Shown: positions 7,188 to 21,025, counted from the first letter of the stretch. The stretch: DNA of 64,000 bases from Vagococcus elongatus (GCF_003987645.1 NZ_NGKA01000001.1:186001-250000); one strand, 5' to 3'. The notes: generated by a model from the sequence alone, not told the origin. A program made the numbers and translations.

Positions 7188-8243
7188 ATGATGAACTTAG
7201 CAGAAACCATTAACAAGTTAAGAAAGCAAAAAGGCTTGACACAAAAAGAAGTTGCCCGTGCACTCAATATAAGTCCGACGGCAGTCAATAAATGGGAAAA
7301 AGGAACAACGAGCCCAGATATTGATAATCTTTTGCCTTTGTCAAGATTATTAAATGTTAGCGTTGACGATTTATTGAAAGATGGAAGTATGTGCACCTCA
7401 GAACAATTGCGCACGTACGTATTGGAAGTATTTCACTTGATTGAACAGGACTCTTTTTTACAAGCATTTAATCTGGCAACAAGTTATTTGGATGATTATC
7501 CGAATGATCTTGCCTTACAGACTAACTTACTCAGCATGCTCCTGACTTCTCACTATGGGCGCCAGAGTGTAGAGCAGCATGAGGTTGCTAAAAGCATGCA
7601 CTCTCTCGTAACAAATAATTTTAACGAAATCGACTATTCATTAATAGAGGTGCTGATGAAATATTATCTATCGATTGAAGACTACTCGCGTGCAGAGGAG
7701 ATATTGGAATTACTGCCGAAACAGAGCCCCCTTTATTCCAGCCTAAAAGCAGATTTTCATAGAAGCATTGGCGATTACCCCACTGCTTATAAAACATACG
7801 AAGAAATACTTTATGGCAGCCAACTAATGATTAACAATATATTAATATCCCTGAAACTTATGGCTGAGAATGAAGGCAATGAAAACATGGCCGCCTATTA
7901 CGTAAAAAAAAGAATAGAGATGCTTGATGCTTTTGAAATAGGAAAATTTGCGCAGTTAGGCGCACTATTAGATGATCCAAACACGGATTTAATGAACTAT
8001 CAAAATATCAAGGAATTACTGCATTCTATACCTACACTAGATTCGTTTGTACGGAGCAAACTATATTCACATATGACATTTAATATTGAAGAGAATCATT
8101 TTTTATATCAGCAAATTTATCAAGACTTCTTAGCCGATTTGACAGACGAAGAACAAAAATTTGATCTTAGCGATGAAGAGCGAGAAAAATTAATACAATT
8201 CATTGAACTGGAGTTAAATAAGCTTTCTTCCGAAAACAACTAA
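7188..8243 (+). CDS. Xre-family HTH regulator with TPR-like C-terminal region
   Basis: A ~351-residue regulator. Residues ~3-60 are a clear Cro/C1-type helix-turn-helix (TQKEVARALNISPTAVNKWE). The remaining ~280 residues are helical and resemble tetratricopeptide-type repeats (ALQTNLLSMLL; YSRAEEILELLPKQSPLYSS), as in regulators that sense peptides or protein partners. AGAAGGGG lies just before the double ATG at 7188/7191; a longer frame from 7167 would include that ribosome binding site, so it is rejected. It is monocistronic, opposite in strand to its neighbours, and no cognate peptide gene is seen beside it. Target genes are unknown. Confidence 0.85.
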   Translation: MMNLAETINKLRKQKGLTQKEVARALNISPTAVNKWEKGTTSPDIDNLLPLSRLLNVSVDDLLKDGSMCTSEQLRTYVLEVFHLIEQDSFLQAFNLATSYLDDYPNDLALQTNLLSMLLTSHYGRQSVEQHEVAKSMHSLVTNNFNEIDYSLIEVLMKYYLSIEDYSRAEEILELLPKQSPLYSSLKADFHRSIGDYPTAYKTYEEILYGSQLMINNILISLKLMAENEGNENMAAYYVKKRIEMLDAFEIGKFAQLGALLDDPNTDLMNYQNIKELLHSIPTLDSFVRSKLYSHMTFNIEENHFLYQQIYQDFLADLTDEEQKFDLSDEEREKLIQFIELELNKLSSENN

Positions 8244-8347
8244 AAAAATCATTTAATATCATGTTTAACCTAAACACCACTTTGTGTGTGCAGACTAGTG
8301 TTAATTTTTGTTTCCTTATTCTTCTACTCAGCTAAGAAAAACCACTA

Positions 8348-8379
8348 ATTAAAAAAGGACCTGTCATAATACAAGTCCT
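8348..8379 (-). terminator. Terminator of the carbonic anhydrase gene
   Basis: AGGACCTGT (8356-8364) pairs with ACAAGTCCT (8371-8379). On the reverse strand the stem is followed by TTTTTAATT. It lies downstream of the carbonic anhydrase stop. Confidence 0.85.
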
Positions 8380-8429
8380 ATGGTTAAACTATTTTCTTTC
8401 TAAAAACATCTGAACACATCAAGGTCAGA

Positions 8430-9143
8430 TTAACTGTGATACCATACGGTTCTGCCATTTAATTCCTGCAGAGGTCGATTATTAAAAGAATCACTAAGAT
8501 GATTTTTTAATTTCTGAAAATGTTTTTGAGTGATGTTTAAACTATCAGAAAAGACAAACCACTTCACATTCCCTCGTGTAGGCGGCGTTGTCAAAGAACC
8601 CTGATAATGAAAATAACTTTTTTTATCTGGCAGCAACATTGCAGGATTTAATGCCACATGTTTTTTTGATTCATACCACTGACTGTCAGCCGAAGAGTGA
8701 TTTTTCAACACGTCTTCTTCCACTGCTTCTACGTTGAAAAGTACACCTACCACGACGATTTCATCTTGAGCATTTCGGTGGACTAAATGAAACTCCAACT
8801 GACTTTGCTGATTATTGATGTGGTGTTCGCTAGGAATATGGTAATGAATATTGTGCAAGCGATAAGTACTACCATCAACTACGAGCGTATTCTTGAAACC
8901 AGTACTCTCCAGTTGCAGTGTATGATTATAATAGGATTTTCTAAATATTTCTTGTGTATATGAAAATTCGACTAAATTTTTGTCCAACGTACTGGACTTT
9001 TTCATAGCTAAATGAATAGGAGATTGGTAGCCGGTATTTTCAGCTGTACAAAAATCATGGCAAAGTTGTGCCCAATTTTCAGGTCCTCTCTCTTTACTTG
9101 AATAATCCCACTGGGGAATGAAAGATTTTGCAGTACTTTTCAA
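8430..9143 (-). CDS. Alpha-class carbonic anhydrase, apparently cytoplasmic
   Basis: A 237-residue alpha-carbonic anhydrase interconverting CO2 and bicarbonate. The three zinc ligands are recognisable: H100 and H102 in NIHYHIPSEHH and H119 in LEFHLVHRN. Also conserved are the N-terminal WDYSSKERGPENWAQLC and YQSPIHL segments and the C-terminal YQGSLTTPPTRGNVKWFVF block containing the active-site threonine. Most bacterial alpha enzymes carry a signal peptide; none is seen here, so the enzyme should act in the cytosol. The start is a TTG at 9143 preceded by GGCGGGTGG. The gene follows the pyr operon on the same strand, separated by a likely terminator. It may supply bicarbonate to carbamoyl-phosphate synthase, an inference from position. 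Confidence 0.92.
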   Translation of the reverse strand: MKSTAKSFIPQWDYSSKERGPENWAQLCHDFCTAENTGYQSPIHLAMKKSSTLDKNLVEFSYTQEIFRKSYYNHTLQLESTGFKNTLVVDGSTYRLHNIHYHIPSEHHINNQQSQLEFHLVHRNAQDEIVVVGVLFNVEAVEEDVLKNHSSADSQWYESKKHVALNPAMLLPDKKSYFHYQGSLTTPPTRGNVKWFVFSDSLNITQKHFQKLKNHLSDSFNNRPLQELNGRTVWYHS

Positions 9144-9230
9144 AAGACCACCCGCCTTATCTTTTATCCATTTGTAGAAACCATGGATAGCATATGATTT
9201 ATTTTATCTTATCAGAAAAAAATTGACGAA

Positions 9231-9270
9231 TAAAAAGCCTGCTCTATTGCTAGTCGTTCTTAGCAGCCCT
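9231..9270 (-). terminator. Probable terminator of the pyr operon
   Basis: On the reverse strand GCTGCT pairs with AGCAGGC (one bulge) and runs into TTTTTATT. It lies directly after pyrE. Confidence 0.6.
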
Positions 9271-9282
9271 ATTTCAACCGGT

Positions 9283-9912
9283 TTATTTCAGCCACTCTCT
9301 TGGGTTTTCTTTCCATTCTTTCAGTAAATTAACATCGTTTTCATGAATGATATTTTTCTCTAGAGCCACGTTGATCAGTGTAGTATAGTTCGTCAACGTT
9401 TCAAAAGGCAAGTCTAATTCAGTGAAGTTTTTTATACTGTCAGGCAATTCATAGGTAAAGATAGCAGCAACTCCCAGTACATTTGCGCCTTCATTTCTTG
9501 CGGCTTCAGCTGCTTCAAGGACACTGCCCCCAGTAGAAATAAGGTCTTCGATAATCACCATTTTTTGCCCTTCGGTTATCTTTCCTTCAATCTGATTGCC
9601 CTTTCCGTGTTTTTTTGCAGCACTGCGAATATAAACCATGGGCAAATTCAATATGTCAGCCACCCATGCGGCATGAGGGATACCTGCGGTGGCAGTTCCT
9701 GCAATGACTTCAACCTCCGGATAGTTCTTTTTGATTATTTCAGCTAGATTAGCGGCAACTTCTTTCCGAATGTCAGGGTAGCTCATGATTACCCGGTTGT
9801 CGCAATAAATCGGACTTTTAATTCCGCTGGCCCAAGTAAAAGGCTCCTGTGGTTTTAGACTTACAGCTTCAATAGTTAACAAATGACCGGCAATTTTGTT
9901 TGCAATACTCAT
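9283..9912 (-). CDS. pyrE: Orotate phosphoribosyltransferase
   Basis: A 209-residue cytosolic enzyme joining orotate and PRPP to give orotidine 5'-phosphate. The PRPP-binding motif [13 protein letters not shown] and the N-terminal [16 protein letters not shown] are diagnostic. The frame extends to 9960, but that would run into pyrF; the ATG at 9912 has a GGAG ribosome binding site and starts with the usual MSIANKIAG. The pyrF stop codon lies one base ahead. Last gene of the pyr operon. Confidence 0.95.
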   Translation of the reverse strand: MSIANKIAGHLLTIEAVSLKPQEPFTWASGIKSPIYCDNRVIMSYPDIRKEVAANLAEIIKKNYPEVEVIAGTATAGIPHAAWVADILNLPMVYIRSAAKKHGKGNQIEGKITEGQKMVIIEDLISTGGSVLEAAEAARNEGANVLGVAAIFTYELPDSIKNFTELDLPFETLTNYTTLINVALEKNIIHENDVNLLKEWKENPREWLK

Positions 9913-9913
9913 C

Positions 9914-10627
9914 TTAAATTTCTCCATTCCATTCTTTTTTAATTGACAGATAGCTTTCATATGGGTGCTCTGATCGTGTGATTGGTCTTCCTACAACGAT
10001 ATAACTGGAAGATAATTCTCTAGCCTTTGCTGGTGTGACCACCCTTTTTTGATCACCTACACTGGCACCTTGAGGACGAATCCCTGGTGTCAGACAAACG
10101 AAGTCTGAACGGGTCGCTTCTTTGATATCAGCTGCTTCAAGAGCTGAACAAACCACGCCATCTAATCCGCTGATTTCAGCACTTTTTGCATAGTGAAGTA
10201 CACTTTCCTTTAGAGAGCAGCTCAACCCTTGGTCAGTATGCATCTCTTCCTCAGATGTTGACGTCAGTTGTGTCACAGCGATTAGTACGGGAGGTTTTCC
10301 ATCACTGCTTCCTTCTTTTAAGCCGTTGAGAGCTGCCGCCATCATCCGTTTTCCTCCCGCTGCATGAACGTTGGTCATATCCACACCTAATCGGGCAATT
10401 CCCCTCATGGCACTTTCTACCGTATTAGGGATATCGTGCAGTTTCAAATCCAAGAAAATATCGTGTCCTAAAGATTTGAGCCAATGGACAATTTCGGGAC
10501 CCTCTTGATAAAATAATTCCATTCCAACTTTCACGTAGAGTGATTCTTCTTTGGGAAAATAAGACAAAAATGTTTCAATTTCCTGTCTATTAGGAAAATC
10601 CAATGCAACGATTGGTCGATGATTCAT
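9914..10627 (-). CDS. pyrF: Orotidine 5'-phosphate decarboxylase
   Basis: A 237-residue TIM-barrel enzyme converting OMP to UMP, the last step of the pathway. It shows the family signature [11 protein letters not shown] with the catalytic Lys-Asp array, an N-terminal IVALDFPN strand, and the C-terminal phosphate-binding LTPGIRP and VVGRPIT segments. Full length. Two bases separate it from pyrDB upstream. Confidence 0.96.
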   Translation of the reverse strand: MNHRPIVALDFPNRQEIETFLSYFPKEESLYVKVGMELFYQEGPEIVHWLKSLGHDIFLDLKLHDIPNTVESAMRGIARLGVDMTNVHAAGGKRMMAAALNGLKEGSSDGKPPVLIAVTQLTSTSEEEMHTDQGLSCSLKESVLHYAKSAEISGLDGVVCSALEAADIKEATRSDFVCLTPGIRPQGASVGDQKRVVTPAKARELSSSYIVVGRPITRSEHPYESYLSIKKEWNGEI

Positions 10628-10629
10628 CT

Positions 10630-12329
<1,700 letters not shown>

Positions 12330-12358
12330 TACACTCGCTCCTTTTTTAAAAACCATTT

Positions 12359-15300
12359 TTACAGACTCTCAAGCAAAAATTGTTGTGATTCAATGACTTT
12401 CAAAACAGCATTTATCGTATCCAGAGAAGTGAACAACGGCACACCATGCTCAACAGATTCCCGCCGAATCATAAACCCGTCGGAATTTGTCTGGCGCGAC
12501 TTATCCATAGTATTTACGACAACTTGGACGGTGCCTTCTCGAATGATATCTAGGACATTTTTACCGTTTTTATTGATTTTAGCGACAGTTTCTACATAAA
12601 GTCCTGCTTTAGTAAGAAATTCAGCTGTCCCTTCTGTTGCAAATAGTTTAAATCCGATGTTTGCAAAACGTTTGGCGATATCAATGGATTCTTCTTTCGT
12701 CTCATCTGCAATAGTAAATAATATTGACCCATGATGAGGCAAATTCATATTGCTTGCTTCAAAAGCTTTGTACAACGCTTTTTCAAGAGTTTTATCCGTA
12801 CCCATCACTTCACCGGTGGATTTCATTTCAGGTCCCAAATAGGTGTCTACACTTTGCAATTTTGCAAATGAAAAGACGGGAGCCTTCACGTGAACAAGGG
12901 GACTATTGTGATAAAGTCCACTTTCATACCCTTGGTCAGCCAGTGAGTTGCCTAGAATCGTTTTTGTTGCCACTTGTGCCATAGGAATACCTGTTACTTT
13001 ACTTAAAAACGGCACTGTCCGACTGGCACGGGGATTGACTTCTATCACATAAACTTCATCTTTGTGAATAACGTACTGTATGTTCATCATACCATAACAG
13101 CGCAGACCTAAGGCAAGACGTTTAGTGTAATCGATAATCGTCTCGATAATTTTTGGCGACAATGTTTGCGGCGGATAAACAGCAATGGAGTCACCAGAGT
13201 GGACGCCGGCTCGTTCGATATGTTCCATGATTCCCGGTATCAAAACATCTTTTCCATCACAGATAGCATCTACTTCGCACTCTTTACCAATCAAATAGCG
13301 ATCGATCAACACAGGGTGCTCAGGAGAGGCCTTGACAGCTTCTTTCATATAAGACATCAAATCAGCTTGATTATCGACGATTTCCATGGCTCGTCCCCCT
13401 AAAACATAGCTAGGGCGAACCAATACAGGATACCCGATTGTCTCAGCAATCTGTACAGCTTCAGAAACACTGGTAGCTGTATCGCCTAATGGCTGAGGAA
13501 TATTCAGGTCTTTCAATGCTTGCTCAAACAAATCACGGTTTTCTGCTAAATCAAGATCATCAATATTCGTACCGATGATCGGCACACCCGCTTTATCCAG
13601 AGAGTCTGCCAAATTGATGGCTGTTTGTCCGCCAAACTGGACGATGACTCCTTTGAGTTGTTCCAAGTCTACCACGTTCATCACGTCTTCAAATGTCAAA
13701 GGATCAAAGTATAACTTGTCAGAAATTGAAAAGTCAGTGGAGACTGTTTCAGGATTATTGTTGATTACGATTGCCTCATAACCCAATTGCTGAATCGCTT
13801 TTACTGAATGTACTGTGGCATAATCAAACTCGACTCCTTGCCCGATTCGAATCGGACCTGACCCCAGAACCAAAATAGATGGCTTGCCTGACGGCCGACT
13901 TTCATTTTCAAAATCATACGTACTGTAGAAATAAGGTGTTTTTGATTCAAATTCAGCAGCACAACTGTCCACCATCTTATAGACAGGTTTTAAATCATTT
14001 TCCAGTCTTAATTTTCTGACTTTTTCTTCAGTGGTACTCCACAGCTCTGCAATTGTTTTATCTGAAAAGCCATATATTTTTGCTTTTTTGAGCGTCACCA
14101 GATTGAAAGAGTTCTCAGCCAGTTCTTTTTCTATTTCGACTATAAATTCTAAACAGTCAAGGAATAACAAATCAATTTTTGTCATATCGAAAAGTTCCTC
14201 AACAGTGTAACCTCTTCTAAGAGCCTCTGCCAGATAAAAAATCCGGTCATCTTGGGCACGAATGATTTTATCACGCAATTTTTCTTCGCTGGCTTCCACC
14301 GTTTCTGTTAACTTTAGGTGAGTCGTTCCAAGTTCTAATGAACGGACAGCTTTTAAGGTAGCTTCCGCCAAATTTCGACCGATTGCCATGACTTCCCCTG
14401 TAGCTTTCATCTGTGTCCCTAGATGGCGCTCCCCTTTTTCAAATTTATCAAAAGGCCAGCGGGGGATTTTTGCCACCACATAGTCCAAAGTTGGCTCGAA
14501 GACTGCAAAAGTGGTTTCAGTGACTGGATTTCTAATTTCATCCAGTGTCAACCCGACGGCGATTTTTGCTGCCAGTTTAGCGATTGGGTAGCCAGTCGCC
14601 TTACTTGCCAAAGCAGAGGAACGGCTGACCCGAGGATTGACTTCAATAACGTAATAGTTGAAACTTTCAGGATCCAATGCCAGCTGCACATTGCAGCCTC
14701 CTTCGATTTCCAATGCTCGAATAATTTTCAGTGAAGCGTCTCTTAACATCTGGTGTTCCACGTCTGTCAGGGTTTGACTGGGGGCGTAAACGATAGAATC
14801 TCCTGTATGAATACCCACCGGGTCGAAATTCTCCATATTACAAACAACGATGGCATTATCTGCAGAATCACGCATCACTTCATATTCGATTTCTTTATAG
14901 CCTGCAATACTTCTTTCAACTAAACATTGTGTTGCAGGAGATAATTTTAAACCATTGCTGGTAATCTCTGTTAATTCAGTCAGATTGTGACACATACCTC
15001 CACCGGTTCCCCCAAGGGTGAATGCCGGACGCACAATCAACGGAAATCCGATTTTTTCAGAAAATTCGATTGCTTGTTCAACAGTATTTACTATAGTGCT
15101 TTCCGGAATAGGCTGTTCCAACTCTTCCATAAGCTGTTTAAACAAATCCCGGTCTTCAGCTTTGTCGATCGCTGACAGCTTAGTTCCTAGTAATTCCACT
15201 TGATACTCATCTAAAACTCCTGATTTTGCCAGCGTCATTGCCATATTAAGACCAGTTTGTCCGCCAAGAGTTGGCAATAAAGCGTCTGGGCGCTCTTTAC

Positions 15301-15535
15301 GAATGATGCGGGAAACAAATTCTTCCGTAATAGGTTCAATATAGACTTTGTCAGCAATTTCTTTATCTGTCATGATTGTTGCAGGATTGGAATTCACTAA
15401 AACTACCTCATAGCCATCTTCTTTTAGGGAAAGACATGCTTGGGTTCCTGCGTAGTCAAATTCTGCTGCTTGTCCGATGACGATTGGCCCGGAACCGATG
15501 ACCATAATTTTTTTAATATCTGTTCTTCTTGGCAT
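12359..15535 (-). CDS. carB: Carbamoyl-phosphate synthase large subunit
   Basis: A 1058-residue enzyme forming carbamoyl phosphate from bicarbonate, ammonia (from CarA) and two ATP. It has the expected internal duplication of two ATP-grasp halves, each beginning with a nucleotide-binding [10 protein letters not shown] / [10 protein letters not shown] motif (near residues 12 and 555). A C-terminal MGS-type domain (about 930-1058) is the usual allosteric region. Length is normal. Its start overlaps the 3' end of carA by 23 bases. Its place in the pyr operon marks it as the pyrimidine-dedicated enzyme. Confidence 0.97.
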   Translation of the reverse strand: MPRRTDIKKIMVIGSGPIVIGQAAEFDYAGTQACLSLKEDGYEVVLVNSNPATIMTDKEIADKVYIEPITEEFVSRIIRKERPDALLPTLGGQTGLNMAMTLAKSGVLDEYQVELLGTKLSAIDKAEDRDLFKQLMEELEQPIPESTIVNTVEQAIEFSEKIGFPLIVRPAFTLGGTGGGMCHNLTELTEITSNGLKLSPATQCLVERSIAGYKEIEYEVMRDSADNAIVVCNMENFDPVGIHTGDSIVYAPSQTLTDVEHQMLRDASLKIIRALEIEGGCNVQLALDPESFNYYVIEVNPRVSRSSALASKATGYPIAKLAAKIAVGLTLDEIRNPVTETTFAVFEPTLDYVVAKIPRWPFDKFEKGERHLGTQMKATGEVMAIGRNLAEATLKAVRSLELGTTHLKLTETVEASEEKLRDKIIRAQDDRIFYLAEALRRGYTVEELFDMTKIDLLFLDCLEFIVEIEKELAENSFNLVTLKKAKIYGFSDKTIAELWSTTEEKVRKLRLENDLKPVYKMVDSCAAEFESKTPYFYSTYDFENESRPSGKPSILVLGSGPIRIGQGVEFDYATVHSVKAIQQLGYEAIVINNNPETVSTDFSISDKLYFDPLTFEDVMNVVDLEQLKGVIVQFGGQTAINLADSLDKAGVPIIGTNIDDLDLAENRDLFEQALKDLNIPQPLGDTATSVSEAVQIAETIGYPVLVRPSYVLGGRAMEIVDNQADLMSYMKEAVKASPEHPVLIDRYLIGKECEVDAICDGKDVLIPGIMEHIERAGVHSGDSIAVYPPQTLSPKIIETIIDYTKRLALGLRCYGMMNIQYVIHKDEVYVIEVNPRASRTVPFLSKVTGIPMAQVATKTILGNSLADQGYESGLYHNSPLVHVKAPVFSFAKLQSVDTYLGPEMKSTGEVMGTDKTLEKALYKAFEASNMNLPHHGSILFTIADETKEESIDIAKRFANIGFKLFATEGTAEFLTKAGLYVETVAKINKNGKNVLDIIREGTVQVVVNTMDKSRQTNSDGFMIRRESVEHGVPLFTSLDTINAVLKVIESQQFLLESL

Positions 15536-16613
15536 CAGAGGTCTCCTTCCAAGTATCCATTAATTTTATAAATTTTCCGATAACATGCTGTCCGTCATGG
15601 GGTCCCGGCGCAGCATCAGGATGAAATTGTACAGAAAATGCTGGGTCTGTCTTATGTTTCAAGCCCTCAATACTGCCATCATTGATTTCCAAATGTGTCA
15701 CCACTAAATCTGTATTTTCAAGGGACTGTGCCGAAATAGCATAGCTGTGGTTTTGAGAAGTAAAATCAATAGTCTTCGTTTCAAGGTCTCGCACGGGATG
15801 ATTACTGCCTCTGTGGCCAAAGGGCAGCTTATAGGCAGTGGCACCATTGGCTAAAGCAAACAATTGGTGCCCAAGGCAAATTCCAAACAAAGGCACTTTC
15901 CCTTGAATTCCTTGTATCAACGGAAGAGCTTCTGGTACATTTTCTGGATTTCCCGGACCATTACTCAACAACACACCGTCAGGAGCTAAATTGAGGATAT
16001 CTTCTGCTGAGGTATTATATGGCACAACGGTAACCTGACATTGATATCTGCTTAACTCACGCAAAACACTGTGTTTTAAACCGAAGTCCACAACGACAAC
16101 ATTTTTACCTAATCCAGGGTTTGGATAAGGTTTAGTCGTGGATACTTCAGCCACCAGCTTGGATGACATCACGGTTGCCTTCAGTTGATCCAACGCGTGA
16201 GCCGGATCTGTTTCCCCATTGATGATACAAGCCTTCAGCGTGCCTTTTTCACGAATTTTTTTTGTCAGCATCCGTGTATCGATTCCTTTAATGCCCGGAA
16301 TGTCTTTTTGTTTTAAGTATTCATCCAAACTAACGCTGGAGCGCCAATTAGATGGTCTTCTTGCAAGTTCTCTCACTACTACCCCGTGGCAGCTAGGTTC
16401 GATTGATTCAAAATCATCACGATTGATACCCGTGTTACCGATTAAAGGATAGGTGAATACGATAATTTGTCCGTTAAAACTTGGATCGCTTATTTCCTCT
16501 TGATAGCCAGTCATTCCTGTCGTAAACACTAATTCCCCAGTGCTGACATTGCTTGAACCAAATCCTTCTCCTTCAAAAACTGTGCCATCTTCTAATAGTA
16601 GTAATCTTTTCAA
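15513..16613 (-). CDS. carA: Carbamoyl-phosphate synthase small (glutaminase) subunit
   Basis: A 366-residue glutamine amidotransferase feeding ammonia to CarB. The N-terminal CarA-specific domain ([29 protein letters not shown]) is followed by a class I GATase domain with nucleophile cysteine in [13 protein letters not shown] and the catalytic histidine in [14 protein letters not shown]. Full length. One base separates it from the pyrC stop-to-start boundary upstream, and it overlaps carB downstream. Confidence 0.97.
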   Translation of the reverse strand: MKRLLLLEDGTVFEGEGFGSSNVSTGELVFTTGMTGYQEEISDPSFNGQIIVFTYPLIGNTGINRDDFESIEPSCHGVVVRELARRPSNWRSSVSLDEYLKQKDIPGIKGIDTRMLTKKIREKGTLKACIINGETDPAHALDQLKATVMSSKLVAEVSTTKPYPNPGLGKNVVVVDFGLKHSVLRELSRYQCQVTVVPYNTSAEDILNLAPDGVLLSNGPGNPENVPEALPLIQGIQGKVPLFGICLGHQLFALANGATAYKLPFGHRGSNHPVRDLETKTIDFTSQNHSYAISAQSLENTDLVVTHLEINDGSIEGLKHKTDPAFSVQFHPDAAPGPHDGQHVIGKFIKLMDTWKETSDAKKNRY

Positions 16614-16614
16614 A

Positions 16615-17907
16615 CTATTTTCCTCTTTTCGCCCAAACTAATTTTCCTGATACAAATGTATACATGGTTTCCCCATAAACTTTTTCTCCTAAGAAAGGTG
16701 TATTATCAGATTTGGAAGCAAAATCCTCTCCATTGATTTCAAATGGGTGTTCCAGATCGAAAAGCGCAAGGTCTGCCGCTGCTCCAATGTCCAAAGTCCC
16801 CGATGTCAAACCAAAGATATGGGCTGGTCGGTCAGTCATCCAATCAATGACTTGTTTCAGTGTGAAAATATTTGTTTTTACAAAGTGAGTATACATCAAT
16901 GAAAAAGCAGTTTCGCTGCCCACAATCCCGAAAGGCGCACTGACCATGGACTGTGCTTTTTCTTCTCGGCTGTGCGGTGCATGATCCGTTGCGATACAAT
17001 CAATCGTTCCATCAAGAAGTCCCTCTATCAATGCTTGTCGGTCATCTTCCCCTCGCAAAGGCGGGTTCATTTTGTAGATGGCGTCATCGCCGGGGATATC
17101 ATTGTCGGATAAGATGAGATGGTGGGGGCAAACTTCACAAGTAACCTTCACACCCGCACGTTTGGCATCCCGAATGATTCGCACGCTTTCTTTTGTAGAA
17201 ACATGGCAGACATGATAATGAACGCCAGTTTCTTCAGCTAAAATCAAATCTCTAGCGATTTGGGAAGATTCTGTGGCACTTAAAATCCCGGGCAGTCCCA
17301 ATTCTTTTGACTTTTCCCCGTGATGCATGCATCCTCCGAACAACAAGGATTCATCTTCTGTGTGGGCCACGATGGGCATACCCAATTTTGCGGCAGCTTT
17401 CATCGCCTGATACATGACACCAGCGGTCTGCACACCGACCCCGTCATTGGTGAAAGCAAAGGCACCTGCTTTTTTCAGTTTTTCAAAGTCAACCAGCTCG
17501 TCACTGCGCAAATTTTGAGTGATTGGCGCATATTGCAAGACATTGACCACACCATCACGATCGATGATTTTCTGAACTTGTTCAAATTTTTCTGCCGTGT
17601 CAGGTACAGGATCAAGATTAGGCATTGCACAAACAGTAGTAAAACCTCCTCGGGCGGCTGCCGCACTGCCTGTAGCAATCGTTTCTTTATGAGTAAATCC
17701 CGGCTCTCTAAAGTGAACATGGACATCAACTAAACCCGGAGTCACTAACGCCCCTTGTGCATCGATTTTTTGATCGAACTTGACCCCTTGTTCCTCCAAC
17801 GCAGCTCCTTTGGCTTGAATTTTCCCATCCTTCAGTAGAAATTCGCAAGGTATCAACTGGTTACGCTCATTTAAAACCAAACTGTTAGTAATTAGTATCG
17901 CCATCAT
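16615..17907 (-). CDS. pyrC: Dihydroorotase
   Basis: A 430-residue class I dihydroorotase cyclising N-carbamoyl-aspartate to dihydroorotate. Metal-binding motif [16 protein letters not shown] and the C-terminal [12 protein letters not shown] are diagnostic. The start ATG at 17907 overlaps the pyrB stop as TAATG; a second ATG follows at 17904, and AAGGGAAGG serves as ribosome binding site. A zinc amidohydrolase of normal length. Confidence 0.96.
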   Translation of the reverse strand: MMAILITNSLVLNERNQLIPCEFLLKDGKIQAKGAALEEQGVKFDQKIDAQGALVTPGLVDVHVHFREPGFTHKETIATGSAAAARGGFTTVCAMPNLDPVPDTAEKFEQVQKIIDRDGVVNVLQYAPITQNLRSDELVDFEKLKKAGAFAFTNDGVGVQTAGVMYQAMKAAAKLGMPIVAHTEDESLLFGGCMHHGEKSKELGLPGILSATESSQIARDLILAEETGVHYHVCHVSTKESVRIIRDAKRAGVKVTCEVCPHHLILSDNDIPGDDAIYKMNPPLRGEDDRQALIEGLLDGTIDCIATDHAPHSREEKAQSMVSAPFGIVGSETAFSLMYTHFVKTNIFTLKQVIDWMTDRPAHIFGLTSGTLDIGAAADLALFDLEHPFEINGEDFASKSDNTPFLGEKVYGETMYTFVSGKLVWAKRGK

Positions 17908-18833
17908 TATGCCTTCCCTTCTAAAATCGCTTCTAAAATTGCCATTCTCATAAACACACCGTTACTCATTTGAACTACAATACGTGATTGCAGACTTTCA
18001 ACCAGTTCATCTGCTAGTTCAACATCACGATTCACTGGAGCAGGATGCATGATAATCGCATGCTTTTGCAGTTTTTCTGCCCGTTCAACTGTCAATCCGT
18101 ATTTCTGATGGTAGACTTCTTTTGAAAAAATTTCATCTTCGTTATGACGCTCGTGCTGCACTCGCAGCAACATCATCACGTCAACTTTTTCTACCACTTC
18201 ATCAATAGGCAAATACGTTCCGTAAGCTTCAAATTTGGCATCGTACCATTCTTCGGGACCAGAAAAATACACTTTGGCTCCTAAACGTTTCAGCATTTGC
18301 ATATTGGATTTTGCCACTCTCGAATGACTCAAATCTCCAACAATACTGACTTTGATGCCTTCAAATCTGCCGAATTCTTCATAAATAGTCATTAAATCCA
18401 GCAAGCACTGGGTCGGATGTTGTCCGCTGCCGTCACCGCCGTTGATGATCGAACAACGAATCGTTTTACTTTGTATCAGCTGGTGATAGTAATTCTCCTC
18501 CCAGTGTCTGATAACACAAGCGTCCACACCGATTGCCGCCATCGTCAACACAGTGTCGTACAGAGATTCACCCTTTTTGACCGAACTAGTGGAGGTATCA
18601 AATTCGATGACCTGCAAGCCGAGTTTTCTTTCTGCCACTTCGAAACTTTTATGAGTTCTCGTACTATTTTCAAAAAATAAATTTGCGACATAATAATCTC
18701 TCGGTTTATTGATCCAAGTAGCACCGTTTTTGAATTGTTGTGCCCGCCTGATCAATCCCATTACTTCCTTATCGTGTAAAGCTTCCACCGTTAAAAGATG
18801 TTTTAAGCTAACTTGTTCTCGACTAATAATCAT
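17907..18833 (-). CDS. pyrB: Aspartate carbamoyltransferase catalytic subunit
   Basis: A 308-residue enzyme condensing carbamoyl phosphate with aspartate. The carbamoyl-phosphate site [13 protein letters not shown] is intact, as are HPTQCLLD and the PVNRDVEL loop. No regulatory PyrI subunit is present, as usual in Gram-positive bacteria. It lies 21 bases after pyrP without room for a third PyrR attenuator. Confidence 0.96.
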   Translation of the reverse strand: MIISREQVSLKHLLTVEALHDKEVMGLIRRAQQFKNGATWINKPRDYYVANLFFENSTRTHKSFEVAERKLGLQVIEFDTSTSSVKKGESLYDTVLTMAAIGVDACVIRHWEENYYHQLIQSKTIRCSIINGGDGSGQHPTQCLLDLMTIYEEFGRFEGIKVSIVGDLSHSRVAKSNMQMLKRLGAKVYFSGPEEWYDAKFEAYGTYLPIDEVVEKVDVMMLLRVQHERHNEDEIFSKEVYHQKYGLTVERAEKLQKHAIIMHPAPVNRDVELADELVESLQSRIVVQMSNGVFMRMAILEAILEGKA

Positions 18834-18854
18834 CGCAATACTCCCTTCTTAATG

Positions 18855-20135
18855 CTACGCTTCACTGGCCGCTTTTTGAGGCAGAACAAAATTAAGTATA
18901 ATCCCAAATAACGTTGCCAGAGCCATGCCTTCCAATTCAAATGTTCCTGCTTTCAATACCAAACCGCCAATACCGATGACTAAAATCACCGATGCAATAA
19001 TTAAATTTCTTTTTTGGTCAAAATCTATTTTATTATCAATGATAATTTTCATTCCGCTAGAAGCAATGACACCGAACAAAATAAAACTGATGCCCGCAAT
19101 AACCGGACCAGGAATACTTAAAATCACAGCACTGACTTTACCTACAAAGCTTAAAATAATTGCAAGGGCCGCAGCCCCGCCAAGAACAAACACGCTGTGA
19201 ATTCTTGTAATCGCCAGCACCCCGATGTTTTCTCCGTAGCTTGTAACGGGAGGACCGCCGACTAAACCGGCTGTTATTTGTGCTAAACCATCACCTAGCA
19301 AGGTTCGGTCGAGTCCGGGATTTTCAAAAAAATTACGCTTCGTGAGTTTATTGAGCACACTGATATGTCCCACATGCTCTGTCATAGTGACAAAGGCAAT
19401 GGGAGCCATCATCAAAACTGCATTCCAATGAAAGACCGGTCGATACTGCAAGAAAGGAATATGGATATCCGGTAGTGAGAACCACTGAGCTGCTTCGATG
19501 GCTTGGATATCAACGATGCCGAATCCCAATGAAATAATATACCCGCTCACAATACCTAGTAATATCGGGATAAGTCCTAAAAAGCCTTTTAAAAACATGT
19601 TGAAGATGATGGTCAAAACTAAGGTAAGCAGTGCTACTGCGATATATTTGATACTGTAATTACCATTATCCATCATGGCATTTTGAGCTGCGTTTGATGC
19701 CAATCCTAACCCGATAACCATCACTACTGGGCCCACAACGATTGGCGGGAGAACACGACCAATCCAGTCAGAACCGATTTTCTTAATGACCAGGGACACG
19801 AGGATATATATTAATCCTGTAGTGAATGCCCCTTGAGCGACTGCCCCGTAGCCTGCTTCGGGATTGCTCATCAATAACTTCATTGCAGGAATGAAGGCAA
19901 AGCTGCTGCCTAGATAAGCAGGAATTTTTGCTCCGGTAGTAAATAAATAGACCAGCGTCCCGATTCCGGAACTCATCAGCGCCACACTCGGATCGATTCC
20001 TACTATAATTGGTACTAAAACAGTGGCACCAAACATCGTAAATAAGTGCTGAAAACTCAAACCAAGACCTTGTAAAAAATTCGGTTTGTCCATTATATCC
20101 AATACTGCATCGTTGTTTCTAAATTCTTGTTCCAT
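18855..20135 (-). CDS. pyrP: Uracil permease (NCS2 family)
   Basis: A 426-residue membrane transporter with about 12 to 14 hydrophobic segments. It has the NCS2 family features QHLFTMFGATVLVP near the N-terminus and TSYGENIGVLAITR in the central helix. It imports uracil, probably with protons. The start at 20135 (MEQEFRNND) has AAGGG eight bases before it. A longer frame begins at 20183, but that ATG lies inside the 3' arm of the PyrR-controlled terminator hairpin and is rejected. Second gene of the pyr operon. Confidence 0.94.
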   Translation of the reverse strand: MEQEFRNNDAVLDIMDKPNFLQGLGLSFQHLFTMFGATVLVPIIVGIDPSVALMSSGIGTLVYLFTTGAKIPAYLGSSFAFIPAMKLLMSNPEAGYGAVAQGAFTTGLIYILVSLVIKKIGSDWIGRVLPPIVVGPVVMVIGLGLASNAAQNAMMDNGNYSIKYIAVALLTLVLTIIFNMFLKGFLGLIPILLGIVSGYIISLGFGIVDIQAIEAAQWFSLPDIHIPFLQYRPVFHWNAVLMMAPIAFVTMTEHVGHISVLNKLTKRNFFENPGLDRTLLGDGLAQITAGLVGGPPVTSYGENIGVLAITRIHSVFVLGGAAALAIILSFVGKVSAVILSIPGPVIAGISFILFGVIASSGMKIIIDNKIDFDQKRNLIIASVILVIGIGGLVLKAGTFELEGMALATLFGIILNFVLPQKAASEA

Positions 20136-20167
20136 CTCATGTTCCCTTCTTCCAGCACAATTTTTCA

Positions 20168-20268
20168 GAAAAAAATCTTCCATACCTATGAGAGGACAGA
20201 AGATTTTCTATAAGTAAAGTGAATGATTCTATCTTTACCACATGCTCTTCTTCGTCTCTCTGAACGTG
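20168..20268 (-). promoter_or_regulatory. PyrR-dependent attenuator between pyrR and pyrP
   Basis: On the reverse strand the leader contains TTCAGAGAGACGAAG (about 20250-20264), close to the PyrR-binding loop consensus, within a hairpin whose arms are CACG and TGTG. It is followed by a terminator: AAAATCTTC (about 20199-20207) pairs with GAAGATTTTTTT (about 20169-20180). UMP-bound PyrR would stabilise the binding hairpin and favour termination. Confidence 0.8.
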
Positions 20269-20291
20269 TTTAAAAAGCAACTCTATATTTG

Positions 20292-20965
<674 letters not shown>

Positions 20966-20995
20966 TTTAAAGGAAACAATATTTAGTTCTTATTC

Positions 20996-21024
20996 ATGAT
21001 AGCTCTTTTCATTAAAAAATGCAA
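20996..21024 (-). promoter_or_regulatory. Promoter of the pyr operon
   Basis: Reverse-strand TTGCAT (21019-21024) and TATCAT (20996-21001) with a 17-base spacer, about 35 bases upstream of the PyrR-binding leader. It lies in the gap between the rluD-like gene and the attenuator. Confidence 0.7.
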
Positions 21025-21025
21025 T

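Noticed and set aside
8262-8310. Possible terminator after the Xre regulator (AACAC/GTGTT)
   Set aside because: Only five paired bases with a long loop; too weak to annotate.
17320-17733. 137-codon forward frame opposite pyrC
   Set aside because: Antisense to a conserved dihydroorotase; no family resemblance or start signals.
20136-20183. N-terminal extension of uracil permease beginning at 20183
   Set aside because: The ATG lies in the 3' arm of the PyrR-controlled terminator; the internal ATG at 20135 has its own ribosome binding site.
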